Assembly (NCBI GenBank): GCA_032173965.1
Contig: CM063284.1
Span: 108,705,910 to 108,769,909 of the forward strand
DNA length: 64,000 nucleotides
Source of the DNA: Sitta carolinensis
Taxonomy: Eukaryota; Chordata; Aves; Passeriformes; Sittidae
Direction of reading: 5' to 3'
In this document: piece after piece, positions 27,435 to 39,922 of the stretch
Position numbering within the stretch: position 1 is the stretch's first letter
Layout: every line of letters starts with the position of its first letter
Notes under the pieces: generated by a model
The model's database searches: none
Told to the model about the DNA's origin: nothing
What the model saw: the letters and a program-made list of their open reading frames with translations, nothing else
Translations under genes and position numbers: made by a program

Positions 27435-27853
27435 ATCTAGTTTTGAGAAAAAGAGGATGACATTGCTTTCCACAACTTCCTGAAGAGAGGAAGTAGAGAG
27501 GAAGCTGATTATTTCTTCTAGGCATCCAATGACAAAATGTGTGGAATGGTTCAAAGCTGCACCTGAGTAGGTTCAAACTGGACATTCAGAAGCATTTCTT
27601 TATTGAGAGGGTGATCAAACACTGGAACAGGTTAATGCCCCAAACCTGTCAGTGTTTAAGAAACATTTGGACAAATCCCTTAACAGTATACTTTCAGTTG
27701 GTCAACCTGAAGTGGTCAGGCAGATGGACTAGATCATCATTGTAGGTCCATTTCAACTGAAATATTCTATTCTATTCTATTCTATTTCTATTCTATTCTA
27801 TTCTATTCTATTCTATTCTATTCTATTCTATTCTATTCTATTCTATTCTATTC
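27435..27853 (+). mobile_element. CR1 LINE, 3'-terminal fragment
   Basis: The block matches the end of CR1 ORF2 and its 3' untranslated region. The reading frame at 27539-27745 carries RFKLDIQKHFF and HWNRL, which correspond to the conserved C-terminal CR1 ORF2 motif around LDIRKxFFxERV and HWNRLP. Downstream, sequence around GACTAGATCATCATTGTAGG (27728-27747) is typical of the CR1 3' UTR, and the element ends in an ATTCT-type tail. CR1 copies are normally truncated at the 5' end, as here. The frame contains changes and a stop near 27512, so it is not functional. The 5' boundary is approximate. Confidence 0.85.
27764..27853. repeat. (ATTCT)n microsatellite grown from the CR1 tail
   Basis: About 17-18 copies of ATTCT with one interruption (an extra T near 27786). 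CR1 elements end in short tandem copies of an ATTCT-like unit, so this array is best read as an expansion of that tail. Confidence 0.95.
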
Positions 27854-29903
27854 ATCTGTGGCAAACTTGTGCTGTAATTATACTGGTAGTACACATCTTA
27901 TGAAAACTATTAGAGAGTGGACTTTTCTAGCAGTTGTTACCCTCTGGACAGCACTCTTACTGCATGTGTAGTCCATGTGTAGAATCTGTGGTCTGAAATA
28001 TTATCCAAAGGCACAGCCAACCACCATAGAGACTGCAGCATTGCTATCAGTAGCAAAAGTAAACTCTAACAAGCACTGGTGTCCCACTTGCAAGGGAAAA
28101 TAGCAGTATTCGTTTCAACCAGAATGGAATTTTAGCTGAAAAAAGAAGGCAGAATATGATATGAACTGATGCAGTTAATAACTAGTAATGTCATCTGCAA
28201 AGCTCTTGTATTTACAGAGAACATGCCTTCCTCACAGCTGGATAGAGACTTTCATCATAATTTTATGAGAAGCACAGGAAGTCCTTCCACTTTTGGCTCC
28301 CAGTGGGAGTGTCCAAAGTAAGTTCCTAAGAATATGTGTATGCAAATTCAAAAATGTCTCATGTCATTTTTCTTAGCCTTGTGGGCAATGCTAGCAGGTG
28401 CATCTAAGCAGGCTACCAAAACATAAGGCAAAGGTCTGGGTGTGAGGTTTGGGTGTGATCTCCTTGGTCATTGAATCATCTGATGTTAATCATCAGTCCC
28501 TATTGCTGGGCCAAATACCTGGTATAAGCCCACCAATAGATTTTTACAGCTTCATTGTGAATGTAGTATAGATGTCTTTTCCTGTCATTATTGAAAGACA
28601 ATATTTGTACTACACTGGAAAGCTCTGGCTGTGAGCACAGGTCTGTCCTGCAGAAGATTCAGAGTTGCTTCAAATCACAGCACCATGGACCAGAGAGTCA
28701 GGACTGTGGCATTGAAGAGAAACCACTATCACCTGCTTGGTAGAAGTTACCCTACTTTCAAACTTCCCTGGGCTCAGTCCAAGATGTAATTCCAGCAGTG
28801 GCAGAAGGAACAATGACAAATTAGCACATGTTTTAAAAGCACAGCAAAATATAACTGGCTTGAATTTGTTTTGAATTTAGTGTATATATCAGCATAGCCC
28901 AGCTGTTCTTCCTTGTTTTCATTTTCTGATTTGTACTTTGAAATTTTACTTGGCCCTTATATCACAGAGGTTTTTACTGTAAAAGAACCAATGAATCTAC
29001 TTTATAATTTTTTCCACCTGACAGCTAAGCTATCTTTAAAAAAAAGTTCAGAAATGCTGAAGAAAATGTAGGAAAAGGTGATGGCAGTTCTTTAATTTGG
29101 TTTTCTATTATTTCAAATCTATTCAGTAGTCTTTGTAATACTGCCACTCATAATGACTGTATTTGGAATTAACATAGGTTTCATGTGTAATTCAATGGGT
29201 ACTCAGCGTAACTTAGCAACAGCTAAAGCATTTTTTTCCTCTGTAAACTCGAGTATGGCTGTTGATTTCACTTGGTAGACTAGAAGGTACACATTATTAT
29301 GAATTTCAAAATTTCCCAATTAAATGTGTAAGATGTGATTTATTTATAATGCAGATTTCATATTGTTTATCAGAAGTTATGCAGAGGATAAATATAGCAT
29401 CAAACCTCTGGAAGCTTTTAGGACTGTCTGGATCATAGCATGGGAATACTATTTGAACCATAAAGGTGAAGTTCATAGGCAATTAGAGCTGCTGGAACGG
29501 AAAAACCTTTTAAAATATACAGATTTCACACATCTCTGCATCTCAAACTTGGGGGTTTTTATGTGTGTGGATGTATTTTGTACAGCAAATGGGATAGAGG
29601 AGGCATTTATCCTATAAATAGATTTCTCTCAGGCCTTATGCTGTGTGTGGCAATATGTTCTCACTAAATATATAGTCAGAAGAAGTCTTACTGTATTAAC
29701 CCAGTTTAAGTAATAAATTAGATAAAGTAAATACATTAAAATGTTTTTCCTCAAAAAGTAAAAATTGCAGAAGAATACTCAGTTTGTATATTCAGAACAG
29801 CCTAAAAAAGTTCATAAAAGGCTAGAAATTAGCAGGATGAGCTCACCTGCTTATAGGTCATTGATTTGCAATATTTAAGAGGCAGTATTCAGGTTTCATA
29901 TTC
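27854..29903. other. unique AT-rich non-coding sequence
   Basis: I see no gene or recognised repeat between the two CR1 fragments. Open frames are short and have no recognisable domain. Confidence 0.6.
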
Positions 29904-30955
29904 TCATAGAATGGCTGGGTTTGGAAGCTGAACTTCATGAAGTTTTCTCTGGCCCACAGGTCTCTCTGGATGATATCCCCTCTCTATAGCATGCTGACCA
30001 CACCAAACTTGCACTTGATCCCACTGCCCAGGACGCTGACAGTGCTGAACAGCAGCAGTGCTAATACTACCCTCTGAGGAGTGCCACCAGCCACTGCTCT
30101 CCACCTGGACATGGAGATGTTGACCACAACTCTTTGACCAATTTCCTATCCATTGAGTCGTCCATACCATCAAACCCATGCCTCTCCAATTTAGAGACAA
30201 GGATATCACATGGGACAATGCTGAATGCTTTGCCTGAGTCCTGGTAGATGACATAATTTGCTCTTCCCTTATCCATCAAAGATGTAATCCCATCATGGAA
30301 GGCCACTAGATTTGTCAGACATGATTTACACTTAGTGAAACCCTGTTGGTTGCCACCAACCTCTTCACAATTTTCTGTGTGCCTTAGCATATTTCTGGGA
30401 GGATTTGCTCCATGATCTTGTCAAGCACTGGAGTGAGACTAATCTATAGTTCCCCAGGTCTTTCTTTTTTTCCCCTGGTTAAAATGGGGTTATGTTTGCC
30501 CTTTCCCAGTTAATAGGAATTTCACTGGAGTGTCATGATTTCTCCGATATGGTGGAAAGTGGTTTACCAGCTCATTCAGCAGTTTCCTCAGGACCCACAG
30601 ATGCATTTTATCAGATCACATGGGCTTGTTCAGTTTCATGTACTTTAAATGGTCTTGAACCTGATCTCCACCTATAGCTGTCATTTCTTCATTTTCCCAG
30701 TCCCTGCCCTTTCCCTTCTGTGACTTATGTGGTGGGCTGGACCAGCAGCCAGTGAAGACTGAGGTAAAAAACTCTTTGAGTACTTCAGGTTCTTCCATGC
30801 TCCAGGTAACCAGGTTTCTTGTTTCTTTCTGAAAAAGGCCCATTTTCTCTAGGTTTCCTTTTACCACCAACATACATATGGGAGCTTCTCTTTTTGCCCT
30901 TAACGTCCCTGTGCAGATTTAATTCTATCAGGGCTTTAGCTTCCCTAGGATGATC
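29904..30955 (-). mobile_element. CR1 LINE, internal reverse-transcriptase fragment with internal deletion
   Basis: Read on the minus strand, the segment runs from the linker before the reverse transcriptase into its core. The frame at 30616-30873 holds FFTSVFTG (about 30775-30747) and VQDHL, both standard in CR1 ORF2. The frame at 30067-30390 holds [13 protein letters not shown], then SGKAF and the KLERHGFDG block, which are CR1 reverse-transcriptase landmarks. A frameshift follows. The region that should encode the catalytic FADD box (about 30000-30020) has lost it, with the preceding IKCK-like residues running straight into GVVSM-like residues. After a short LMKF-like motif at 29931-29944 the sequence jumps to a TTCCAAACCCAG...TCTATGA end resembling the CR1 3' terminus. 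It is a dead copy. Confidence 0.88.
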
Positions 30956-31399
30956 TTAATCTGTTTACTGAAGAACCTTGGGGTTTTTTATTAGTATGAG
31001 AACAGATTTCACAGGAGAAAAAAAAATGTTGTTGACACATAAAACACAAACAAAAAAAGAAAAATCTGACCAACTTTTTTTCTCCTGTGTGGTTGAATGG
31101 ATGGGATTGCATGATTTTGTGTTCAATTACCTTTTGTTTTAGAATTTTCAAGGAATTTTGAACTTTATTCGCCGACCACCATCTTACGAGTGCTCAGGGG
31201 TGGGTAGAGAAGCTTTCAACATGTTGGTTTATTATTTCATACTTACCATTCTAAACGCATCCCAAAAGTTGGGATTGTGTTTTCAGGGAACTTTAAGTCT
31301 CTGAATGTATATTCTGGCTGACATTTAGGTTGGCTCATGCTTATTGTGTCTGTGCATCTCTAAATTTTTAGTGCCCCTAAAACAACTCAGCACTAGAAT
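30956..31399. other. unique non-coding sequence
   Basis: Short spacer between the CR1 fragment and an A/C-rich repeat. It has several A and T runs and no supported gene. Confidence 0.6.
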
Positions 31400-31402
31400 A
31401 AA

Positions 31403-31433
<31 letters not shown>

Positions 31434-31486
31434 CAAAACCCAAAAAACAAACAAACAAAAAAAAAAAAAAAAGAAAGAAAAACAAA
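31400..31486. repeat. (AAAAC)n/(CAAA)n/poly-A compound repeat
   Basis: About seven AAAAC units (31405-31439) pass into CAAA units and a run of about 18 A, then GAAA units. It is a compound microsatellite of a type often seeded by a poly-A stretch. Confidence 0.92.
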
Positions 31487-34400
31487 CTGCTAAATTTTTC
31501 TACACTGATTTAGTCAATTGGGAATGAACTTCAGAAGTATAAATGGAGCAACATCCCCTTGGAACATTTATCAGTCTTGTTGAGCTTGGCAGCTTAATTG
31601 TCACAGGAAGAGAATCAACAAGATAAAGTGATGTTCTCAAATATATGGAATGTCAGGAGTAGCCATATTTTTATGACCTTAAAGAAATAATCAGTCTTTG
31701 GGTCTTTTGAGATCTGAGCATATAGCTAAGATGAAGTATGAAAACACACATGCTGGTTCCACAGAAGAAATGTAAGAAAACTAAATATCAATCTGTTTTC
31801 AATTTAATTTTGTGTAGTGTTCATGAAATAATGTCTCAAGAAAGACATCACTGATAATTTTGTTACTGAAATAATTTAGAATGCATATTCAATATTTTTC
31901 TTGTTGAGCAAACATATAATCTCCTAAGCCTCCTATCTTGCACTGTAGTTCAAGAGATGTCAAAATGATCTAGAGAAATTTTATTTCATTTTTCTAAATA
32001 ATGTAATTGGTATTCAAGAAAAGAAAGAAAAATGTTTTTCCAGAGGAAAAAACATAACGCCTTCTATGTGTTTCTGGTAAAAATTGCCTCAATAGAGACT
32101 GCAAATTGATGAATGGTTGATAAATTTTTCATCAACTTGAGATAAGATTTGAATGTTCAAGCATCACCATTTCAACTGGAAATTAAAGTTGCTATCAAAA
32201 GGACTGAGTATGAATTATATCTGTGAAGTAACATACAAACTCAAATAAGGACTAGGGGAGAACGAAGTAGGTGGAAAGGACAAGAAATAGGACTCCTGTT
32301 ACTCAGCTTGTTCTTTTAGAAAGAAATTCTCTCAAAGAGGATTGAAGGAACATTTCCACTGTGAGAAGGCAATAGCTGCTTAACAGTTCTCAGCTATTGC
32401 CTTGTGTTCCTGTGTGTGGACACACTGAGGCAACCAGTGCCAAATCAGCCCATTAAGTTAGTGGGTCAGGTAATAAAAAATATCACACAACATCGATGAG
32501 ACACATAGACCAGAATTATGTGCATGGGAAACAAGCACTTGGTTTTGGTTCCTCATTGAATTATGCTGAATTCAGACTTGTTAGATAGAAAAGTTACCAA
32601 ATATCACTATCTTTTTTGTTATCCACATAGGCCTCTGCATTTCATTCTTTTTTAATGCAGTTCACACCCAGCCTTTTCAAAACAATCTCTTTGACATGTG
32701 TGAGTCCATGGTGTCCTTTTGCAAAAACTCATCATACATTGAATCCAAAAATCGATCAGAGGAAGCAGGCAATTTTGTTGCATGATGGAGTGTCACTGTG
32801 GGTGAGTGACAAACGACACAAATTTTGTTTATGAAAACTTCATCTGACTCTAATCTTTATTCAAAACTTGACTCTGTTTACATATCTTCTAGAACAGGTC
32901 ATCTCATTGGTCAGAAGAGTGTCAGAACTCTTCATCCCATTGCCCAAACCAAAAGATAGAGAGAAGGTCCATCCCACAGACAGGAATTCAAAACATCACT
33001 CTTGTTACAATAACACTTGTAATGTTTAATTCAAGCCTGTGAGAACCAGGTCTTCTTGAACCAAAACATCATGAAGAAACTGAGTCTAGAAACTCAGAAA
33101 CTTCAGGCCCAGGAGCCTCAGATTACAATGGAATAAAAGTGTATATATAGGGCAGTGAACTTCCATCATTCTGCAGATAGTTAGTGCAGGCTCAGCGGGC
33201 TGCTGAGTCTTTCGTATCAGCAGATCCTAGAAAAATGGCCTTTCTTCATGAACAAATAAACAAATCTCATAAACAAATACCATTTAAACAAACAAGAATT
33301 ATCATAAACATCATCAAAAATGCATCTAGCTGTCTTAAATGTGTTGACTGTAATTGCTAAAACAAACCATTGCAATCCTGCTTGTCTTCCAAACTTTTAT
33401 TTAGATATCTGTGATTTATAAAAAACATTACATATGATCTTGTTTTTTCTTTCTTCAGTTTTCCCTCAATCCAAAAAAATAATCATCCACTTCTGTATGT
33501 GTCTTGTACCTTCATAAAATTCTTTAGTTTGTGGGAATACAAAAGACAAAAGACCTTTAATATTTTATACAGTTATCTGGGCATTTTCATTCTGTGATGC
33601 TCAAAGAGTATCAAGTTATCTATTTTGTTGAATATTACATTACATACACTTTATAATATCTATATTTGAGTCATCTAACCTATATAAAGGCAAAAAGAAA
33701 ATTTAAGTATATTATATTACTTTTAGTCATGCTGCAATTAAAGTGACGCTTTTTAAAAATAATTTTCAGAGTCATTTAGAAATAATTTTCTGAGCTTAGG
33801 TACCTTTCTGTGTAGTACTTTTCTCACATCCGTCTTCTTTAAGTGATTCGTATTCTTTTCTTTCAAATGAAAAATCTGGAAGTTAATGAAGATCAGCTCA
33901 TCCTTTTCTCTTGTTAAACACTTCAAAATATTCCCTCAGAAATTATTCTACTTCCATTAGCAGAAATTTTGAATCCTCAAGAGAGAAAGGATTATTGTTG
34001 CTTTTGAAGATTGCTGCTCTCTGACTTCCTGTCGTGACACTAGACTTGAAGACAAAAGCTTAATAAAAATAATAAAATACACAAAATGAACCCAAAGGAA
34101 AAAAAAAAAAAAAGAAATGACTGAACCACATAATGTAAGTAAAAAAAAAGTAGAAAAAAGCCTGTGGAACCGCTACATGCTGGATGTGGAGAGTGGCTAC
34201 TGGACTGTGGTAATGCTTCTCTCCCCACCTCAAGCTGGTCTACGATCTGAGAAATGCTCATTATTCCTTGGCTTTTACAAACTGCACCTGGGCTGGGTTC
34301 CTCTACTTATCAGAAACACAGTCTGTTCCCAGGGACTGGTGCTGTCTATCAAGGTCCTGGTTTTTAACAAACAGCTTTGGAGACATACTTTTCTTGCCTG

Positions 34401-37400
34401 AATAACAACCCAAATGGAAAAGCATTTTCATTTTCAAACTTTCAAAGAAAGTTACTGGCCTACATTACTGCCAGGATGGAAAATCACTTTGACTAAAACC
34501 AAATCTTGTGTGACTCTATAAGCAGCAGATCTCAGTGAGAACCTTTGAGCTCTCCTAGACCACAGCAGGATGCAACCAGCAATGTCCCTCTGAGTAGGAT
34601 GCCTCTGAGAGCTAATGAGGTCTCCAGTTTGCTACACTTGGATAATCACCAAATGTTGCTGATAGATCCTGGGCTGATACCCCCACTCCTCCAGAGTCAA
34701 CGTTTCACCCATAAAGAAGACACAAAGCCACCCAAAGTGAGTAATTCATGGAACTTGAGGGGAATTTCTCACCCCTACTCCAGCCCCCAAGTAGATAGTT
34801 TTGGGTTTATTTCATTTTTTGGATTTCGGATTTTGTTTGCTTTTTCTCTATATGCTTAATCATTTAACAATCAGTAGAGTGAACCTGGACAACAAATTTT
34901 GTTGTGCTTTCACTTTAATATTAAACCTGCTTTTGCTGACACCTTTGCTGATGAGTCTCTAAGTGACATTAAAGAACTCATTCACCACATGGTCCAGGAG
35001 TTATATTTATGCTTTGGCAATTTCCTTCTGTATATTACAGCATAAATATCCTGTTAAAATAAAAAAAGCACTTTCAGTCTTTTTCGCTTTGTGATCCTGA
35101 TCAAGTCCTTAGTTTTTTAATATTTTAAAAGAATACTTTAAATGGGATATCTTAATGTTTTCTAGTAAACAACTTCATTCTTTAACATCTACTTCTGACC
35201 AGCACAATTGTATATTTTTGCCTGAGTGATATAAATCTATAAAAATTGCCTTTTGTGGACAGAGGAAATAATATGTATGGCTGTCACTGATGAGATATTA
35301 TCAGAGCAAAAAATTTTCAAATTTTCATAAATCTGGTACTACTGAAAAACAACATCTCTAGCAGATGTGTACAAGATTTTTCTGGACCATATTCATACTT
35401 GGTATCTCTTCACCAATGATTTTCATTTAAAAGTGTATTATTGTAGAGAAAAATCCAGGAAACAGCTCGTATTCAGCTATAGGCATCATGACCTCTGAGA
35501 CACTCTTCATTTGTTAAGTTTTGTCATTGAATAAGTACAAAAGGTAAAAGAAATCATTATGATATTTCTCAAACGCAGTGTATAGTCAAACTGAGCTCCT
35601 CCTTGTACGATACTCTCATGAGGTCTAATACAAGAATGTTTTAGTCCTGAAGTAAAATGTGAATACATTCTGAACTCAAAGTAGTCAGAAGAATAGGGTT
35701 TGTGTAATTTTAAAATATGGATTAAACTAAGGATAAGCAGTGGAAAATGCAACAAGGAGTATTCTTGGAGACAGCAGTGTGGCATGAATAAGCAAGAAAG
35801 CAGAAAAAAATAATAAATTTAGAAGAAACAAAAAGGTGTTAAGATTTTTAGAAATGTCTGGATGATGGCTCTCAAAATCTAGCAGTATTAAGAATGTCCT
35901 CAGCAGGAGACAGTCTAGGATCCAGTCTTGGAAATGATAGGCTTATGTAAGATCAGTCTTTGCTTTACAAAGAACAAGAGTCGTTGGGTTAATAGCTGAA
36001 AATAATTGTTGCAGTCCCTGCCCAGGCATTATGTATTCCAGTTCTGTATCCCAGCAAAAGCATCAAACTCCACCAACCCGCCCCAATCACCTTCTAATCT
36101 GCTCCCTCAAAGCTTCCTCAGATCTTCCACCAGACCTTTGGAGCAAATACTGCACGTGTTTCATCTTTACTCTCCATGGCACACAAACAGGAGAAGGACT
36201 TGGGAAACAGGGAGAGGAGAAAAGAGGTGCTATCATTTGCTTGCAGAGTTGAGAAATGAAACAAAATTTCTCTAACATTTGGCACTTTTTGTGATTCGCT
36301 TCCTTTGCTGTTTGTTTCCCAGAGGGAACTGGAAGGGCTTTATTAAAGGAAAAAAGATCAGTCTGCTTTTCCATCAGCAGCTGTCGATTGCTAGTCACCA
36401 AAAATGTGTGACAAAAATTTAATCAAATGGTTCCTCCAATCAGGATTAAGACATGGTGTGACATTTGGAGCATCTGTTGGTAGATCCTTATTTGTTTATA
36501 ACTGGTGCAAAATATTTCCAAGGTTACAGAGAATGAAGGAATATACTACATAATCATGATTGTAGAACAATTTTCCAGAAAAACTTGTCCATACCTAGAA
36601 ATTTATTTCTAATCTAAATCCAGAGATTGATTTTAAAAAATGTGTATTCAGGTTATTTGAAATATGGGTATGGAAGTGAACCAGAAAATGAAGATGTAAC
36701 AGGGTGGAGGAAATTTTAATTCAGTCTCAGTATTTGCCCTTTTTGAGAAACTGTAGACCCCATATTCATTTTCTTCCAAAACCAGAATAAGGGTTCCTCA
36801 GAACTAAAGAAGAATTGTTCTTTTTTATCACCTTTTGTTCATAATTTCTAAGAAAGAAAACCAGAGGTAGCAATGTCCCAATCACTGTAGCTACAGATCA
36901 AATATTCTAATTTCACTAATATTCCTAATTTCACTGACATGTACATTTCTAAAACATTTTCATATAAGACTTTTCCTGTTTCCCACAGCCCTTAATTCCT
37001 AATCTGTTATTCAGATTAATGTATTCTTTTCAAAAGAATACTTTAAAAATTCACGTGGTTTGGGTTTTTTTTGTTTGTTTGGTTGGATTTTTTACTTTTT
37101 AATAAATATCTTCTCATTGAATCTTCTCTACTAATTTTATATTCCCCCAGACATCTGAATGTATAACCTAAAGAAAATTAGGCTTAGGTAAATCTGGCCT
37201 TACCCTTACTGGATTTTATTTGAAAACACACTCAAGATATAGAAGTTCATTCCCACCCATCATGCTCTGCATGAAAAACTGCACTGTTTCAGTGTGGTAT
37301 ACAAACTCATTCTGTTAAAATGAGGCTACGATGGAGAGATGGCTTCATAGAAGCAAGTAAAAAAGATGTCTTAAAGGAAGGAGTAATTCTGAAGACCCAA

Positions 37401-38575
37401 AAGAATTACTGTTATAGTCCTCTGGCATTGGTAATAAAAATGTATGGGGTCTTTTTTTTATTCATTTTGGTGTTTTTTTCCCTCCACCTTAGATGCAAAG
37501 AAAATTTCAACTATTTTCTCAGCTGTTAAATTTTCTTAGACCTTTTTCTTCTTTCATGAGATATGAAAAGAATGGCTTTTCATAAGGTGTTTTTTGGTTT
37601 TGGTTTTTTTTTTAAAAAAGCAAGGGATGGTGTGGGAGTGAGTAGGAGGAGTTGTTTTGCTTCTGAGTCTTCTGATGGGGAAAATTGCTGAAAGATGAAG
37701 CTTTTAAGAATATATTTACAGTTTTCTCCTCATTTCAAAACAAAGATCATTGGCAGGCTTGTTTTAGTGATGTTTAATTGCAGTTTACTTGGTAATGACT
37801 ATAGAAATTCTAAACGCCTTTTAAAATAATGCTATTTATATTTACAAGGAAGATCAACAGTCCTGCTAAGGTTCCAGAGCTAATAAAACAATGTTATCTT
37901 CCAGACATGAAAATCTTCTTTCAGAGTCATAGTAATTATAAACAATTTAACAAGTTTGTTATTTGATAAAATATGTACTGAATTTTATATTACTCTTGGG
38001 TAGTTTTAATCTCTGCTTTTACACCTACTTAATATGAATTATGACCACAAATGAAAACTTGAATTCTGTCCTGTAGAGTATTTTAACTCCTGTCTAGCTA
38101 TTTCACAAAACTAGAAAGAGCAAATTATAATTTTATGAATCCACTTCCTACTTTTTAGTGTTTCTCCTAGGCTTATAGGCAATTTTAGCCTCATATATTC
38201 TGATAACTTCCTTTGCGTGTAAATCTTTTGTCTCTGCCTTTCATAGGAATTTTACTTCTGAGAAAACAATTCTTAAAGCAAGCATTGAGGTACAAGGTAT
38301 CTAGGTTAGCTTCAGGCACTGAACAGTGGCTAACTGCCAGCTGTTTGGCTTTTGGACTTATACTGGCTCCCTGCAAACTATGCGTCAAGAAATTTCTCTT
38401 GATTCTTTGCTTGTGCAACAGAAATGCCTCATTAAGCAAGACTCAGAAGTCCCATTGTCAGTGATGCTAGAATGGCTCCTTAGGTGGTCATAGTGCACCT
38501 TGTTTTGCTCGTCATGCTCTAAATACATCACAACACATAAAGTAGCTCCCCTTGTCCTTTTGTCCTGACACCCCT
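31487..38575. other. unique AT-rich non-coding sequence, about 7 kb
   Basis: No supported gene. It contains a 13-bp hairpin at 32366-32403 (listed separately) and a 15-base A run near 34099-34113. The largest frames (36087-36401 minus, 34545-34859 plus) are about 100 codons without a recognisable domain. Confidence 0.6.
32366..32403. repeat. 13-bp perfect inverted repeat with 12-nt loop
   Basis: AAGGCAATAGCTG (32366-32378) is the exact reverse complement of 32391-32403. The loop is 12 bases. Pairing does not continue convincingly outward, so a microRNA hairpin is not supported. Confidence 0.9.
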
Positions 38576-38785
38576 CAAAAAGGAAAAAAAAAACCCAACC
38601 AACCAACCAAACAAACAAAAATAGAAACATACCCAAACCAACCAACCAAACAGAAAAAAAACAAACAACAAAAAAACACCAAAAAACCCCAAATCAAAAT
38701 CCCACAAAACCCCAAAATAACCCAACCCTCCCCCCTGCCAAAAAAAAAAACCCAAAAAACAAACAAACAAAAAAATCTAAAAAAC
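38576..38785. repeat. A/C-rich low-complexity tract
   Basis: About 210 bases dominated by A and C, made of CCAA, CAAA, CCCAAAA and A-run units. The opposite strand gives T/G-rich frames (38528-38770 and 38575-39012 minus) full of Phe, Trp, Gly and Val, which are artefacts. Confidence 0.9.
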
Positions 38786-39922
38786 CAGGAAGCAATTGTA
38801 GTGGGAGAAATGCTTGTGCAACATCTTTTTCTTTTCCATGGTGTCCAAGGGAAACAAAATTTTTTGCCCTCCTCTTTATAAGATAATTTTCCCAATATTT
38901 TTAATCCCTTTCTTGTCATATTTGTGTCATCATCAGTAAAATCTCCAATACAGACTTGACATGGAAGAACCTCCCGAAGGCCAGCTGGGATATTATTCTG
39001 ACTAAATAACATACCTTTAATCTATGTCTTTGCAATATCTGTTCTTATGGTTGCTCTCTGTAAGTTCTTCACTTTCACACTTTGTTGTATTTCTTTCTGA
39101 GATTCTACCTGAATGACCTTTTAAAAGTCCAACTAGTGAAAAATACAGTAGTTCATCAGCTGGAGAGCACACTTCCAGTACACCTTCACACTAGCTCCGT
39201 GTTGTTTGTCACACAGTGGTGTTTAACCTTTAAAACTCTGGGATACAGCATGGGATTTCTTCTTGCCTTCTTTGGTTAGTTCCTAACTGATACTAGGCAG
39301 AGGCCAGCTGTGAAGTGCTGAATGGACAGCACAATGATATAGTAAAGATAGTTTGAGGAGGCTGAGGGCCCTTTGTCAGTTATATGACTTTACTCAGAAG
39401 GATATGATCTCCCCTGCAACTCCTGGCAGTTATGGCAATGCTAACAATAAGCACTCTCAGCAAGGCATCAAAGTCTCTTAGTTTTTACCTCCTCTCCGGG
39501 GTAATTGTGAATAAAGCTAGTGACCTCCCCAGCATGCTGCAACGCATGTCATTTCAGTCAGAATTTTAGAAAAAGTGTATAGGAGGAAAGAAGTACTTAT
39601 GTGGAGGTTAAATCACATTGGTGGATGTTGTCACAGTCAGTGTTGATGTAAAATGCAGGTGCAAACCCCTGGTTTATGCAACCAGCCAAAACAAAGGGAA
39701 TTTGTGAATCCATGCTGTAATTTGAGCCTAGATGGAGTGACTTTGCCCAGTGCAGTTTTCAAAGTCACAAGTAAGAAAAAAGGTATAGAAGCTGTGAAAG
39801 CAGTTGTTGACATGTGTTGTACAGATAATCAGAAGTTGCTGTGCTGAGTTTGAGAGGAAGAACCTCATGTTTAAGGCAGAAACTGCTTTAAATTTCATTG
39901 TAGGGGGACACTTTTGTAAGGG
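38786..39922. other. unique non-coding sequence left of the pyrimidine tract
   Basis: No supported gene. The sequence is ordinary AT-rich DNA up to the GGGG at 39903-39906 and the start of the pyrimidine run. Confidence 0.6.

Noticed and set aside
38575..39012. 145-codon minus-strand frame with many Phe, Trp, Gly and Val, membrane-like
   Set aside because: The apparent hydrophobic segments come from the A/C-rich repeat read on the opposite strand.
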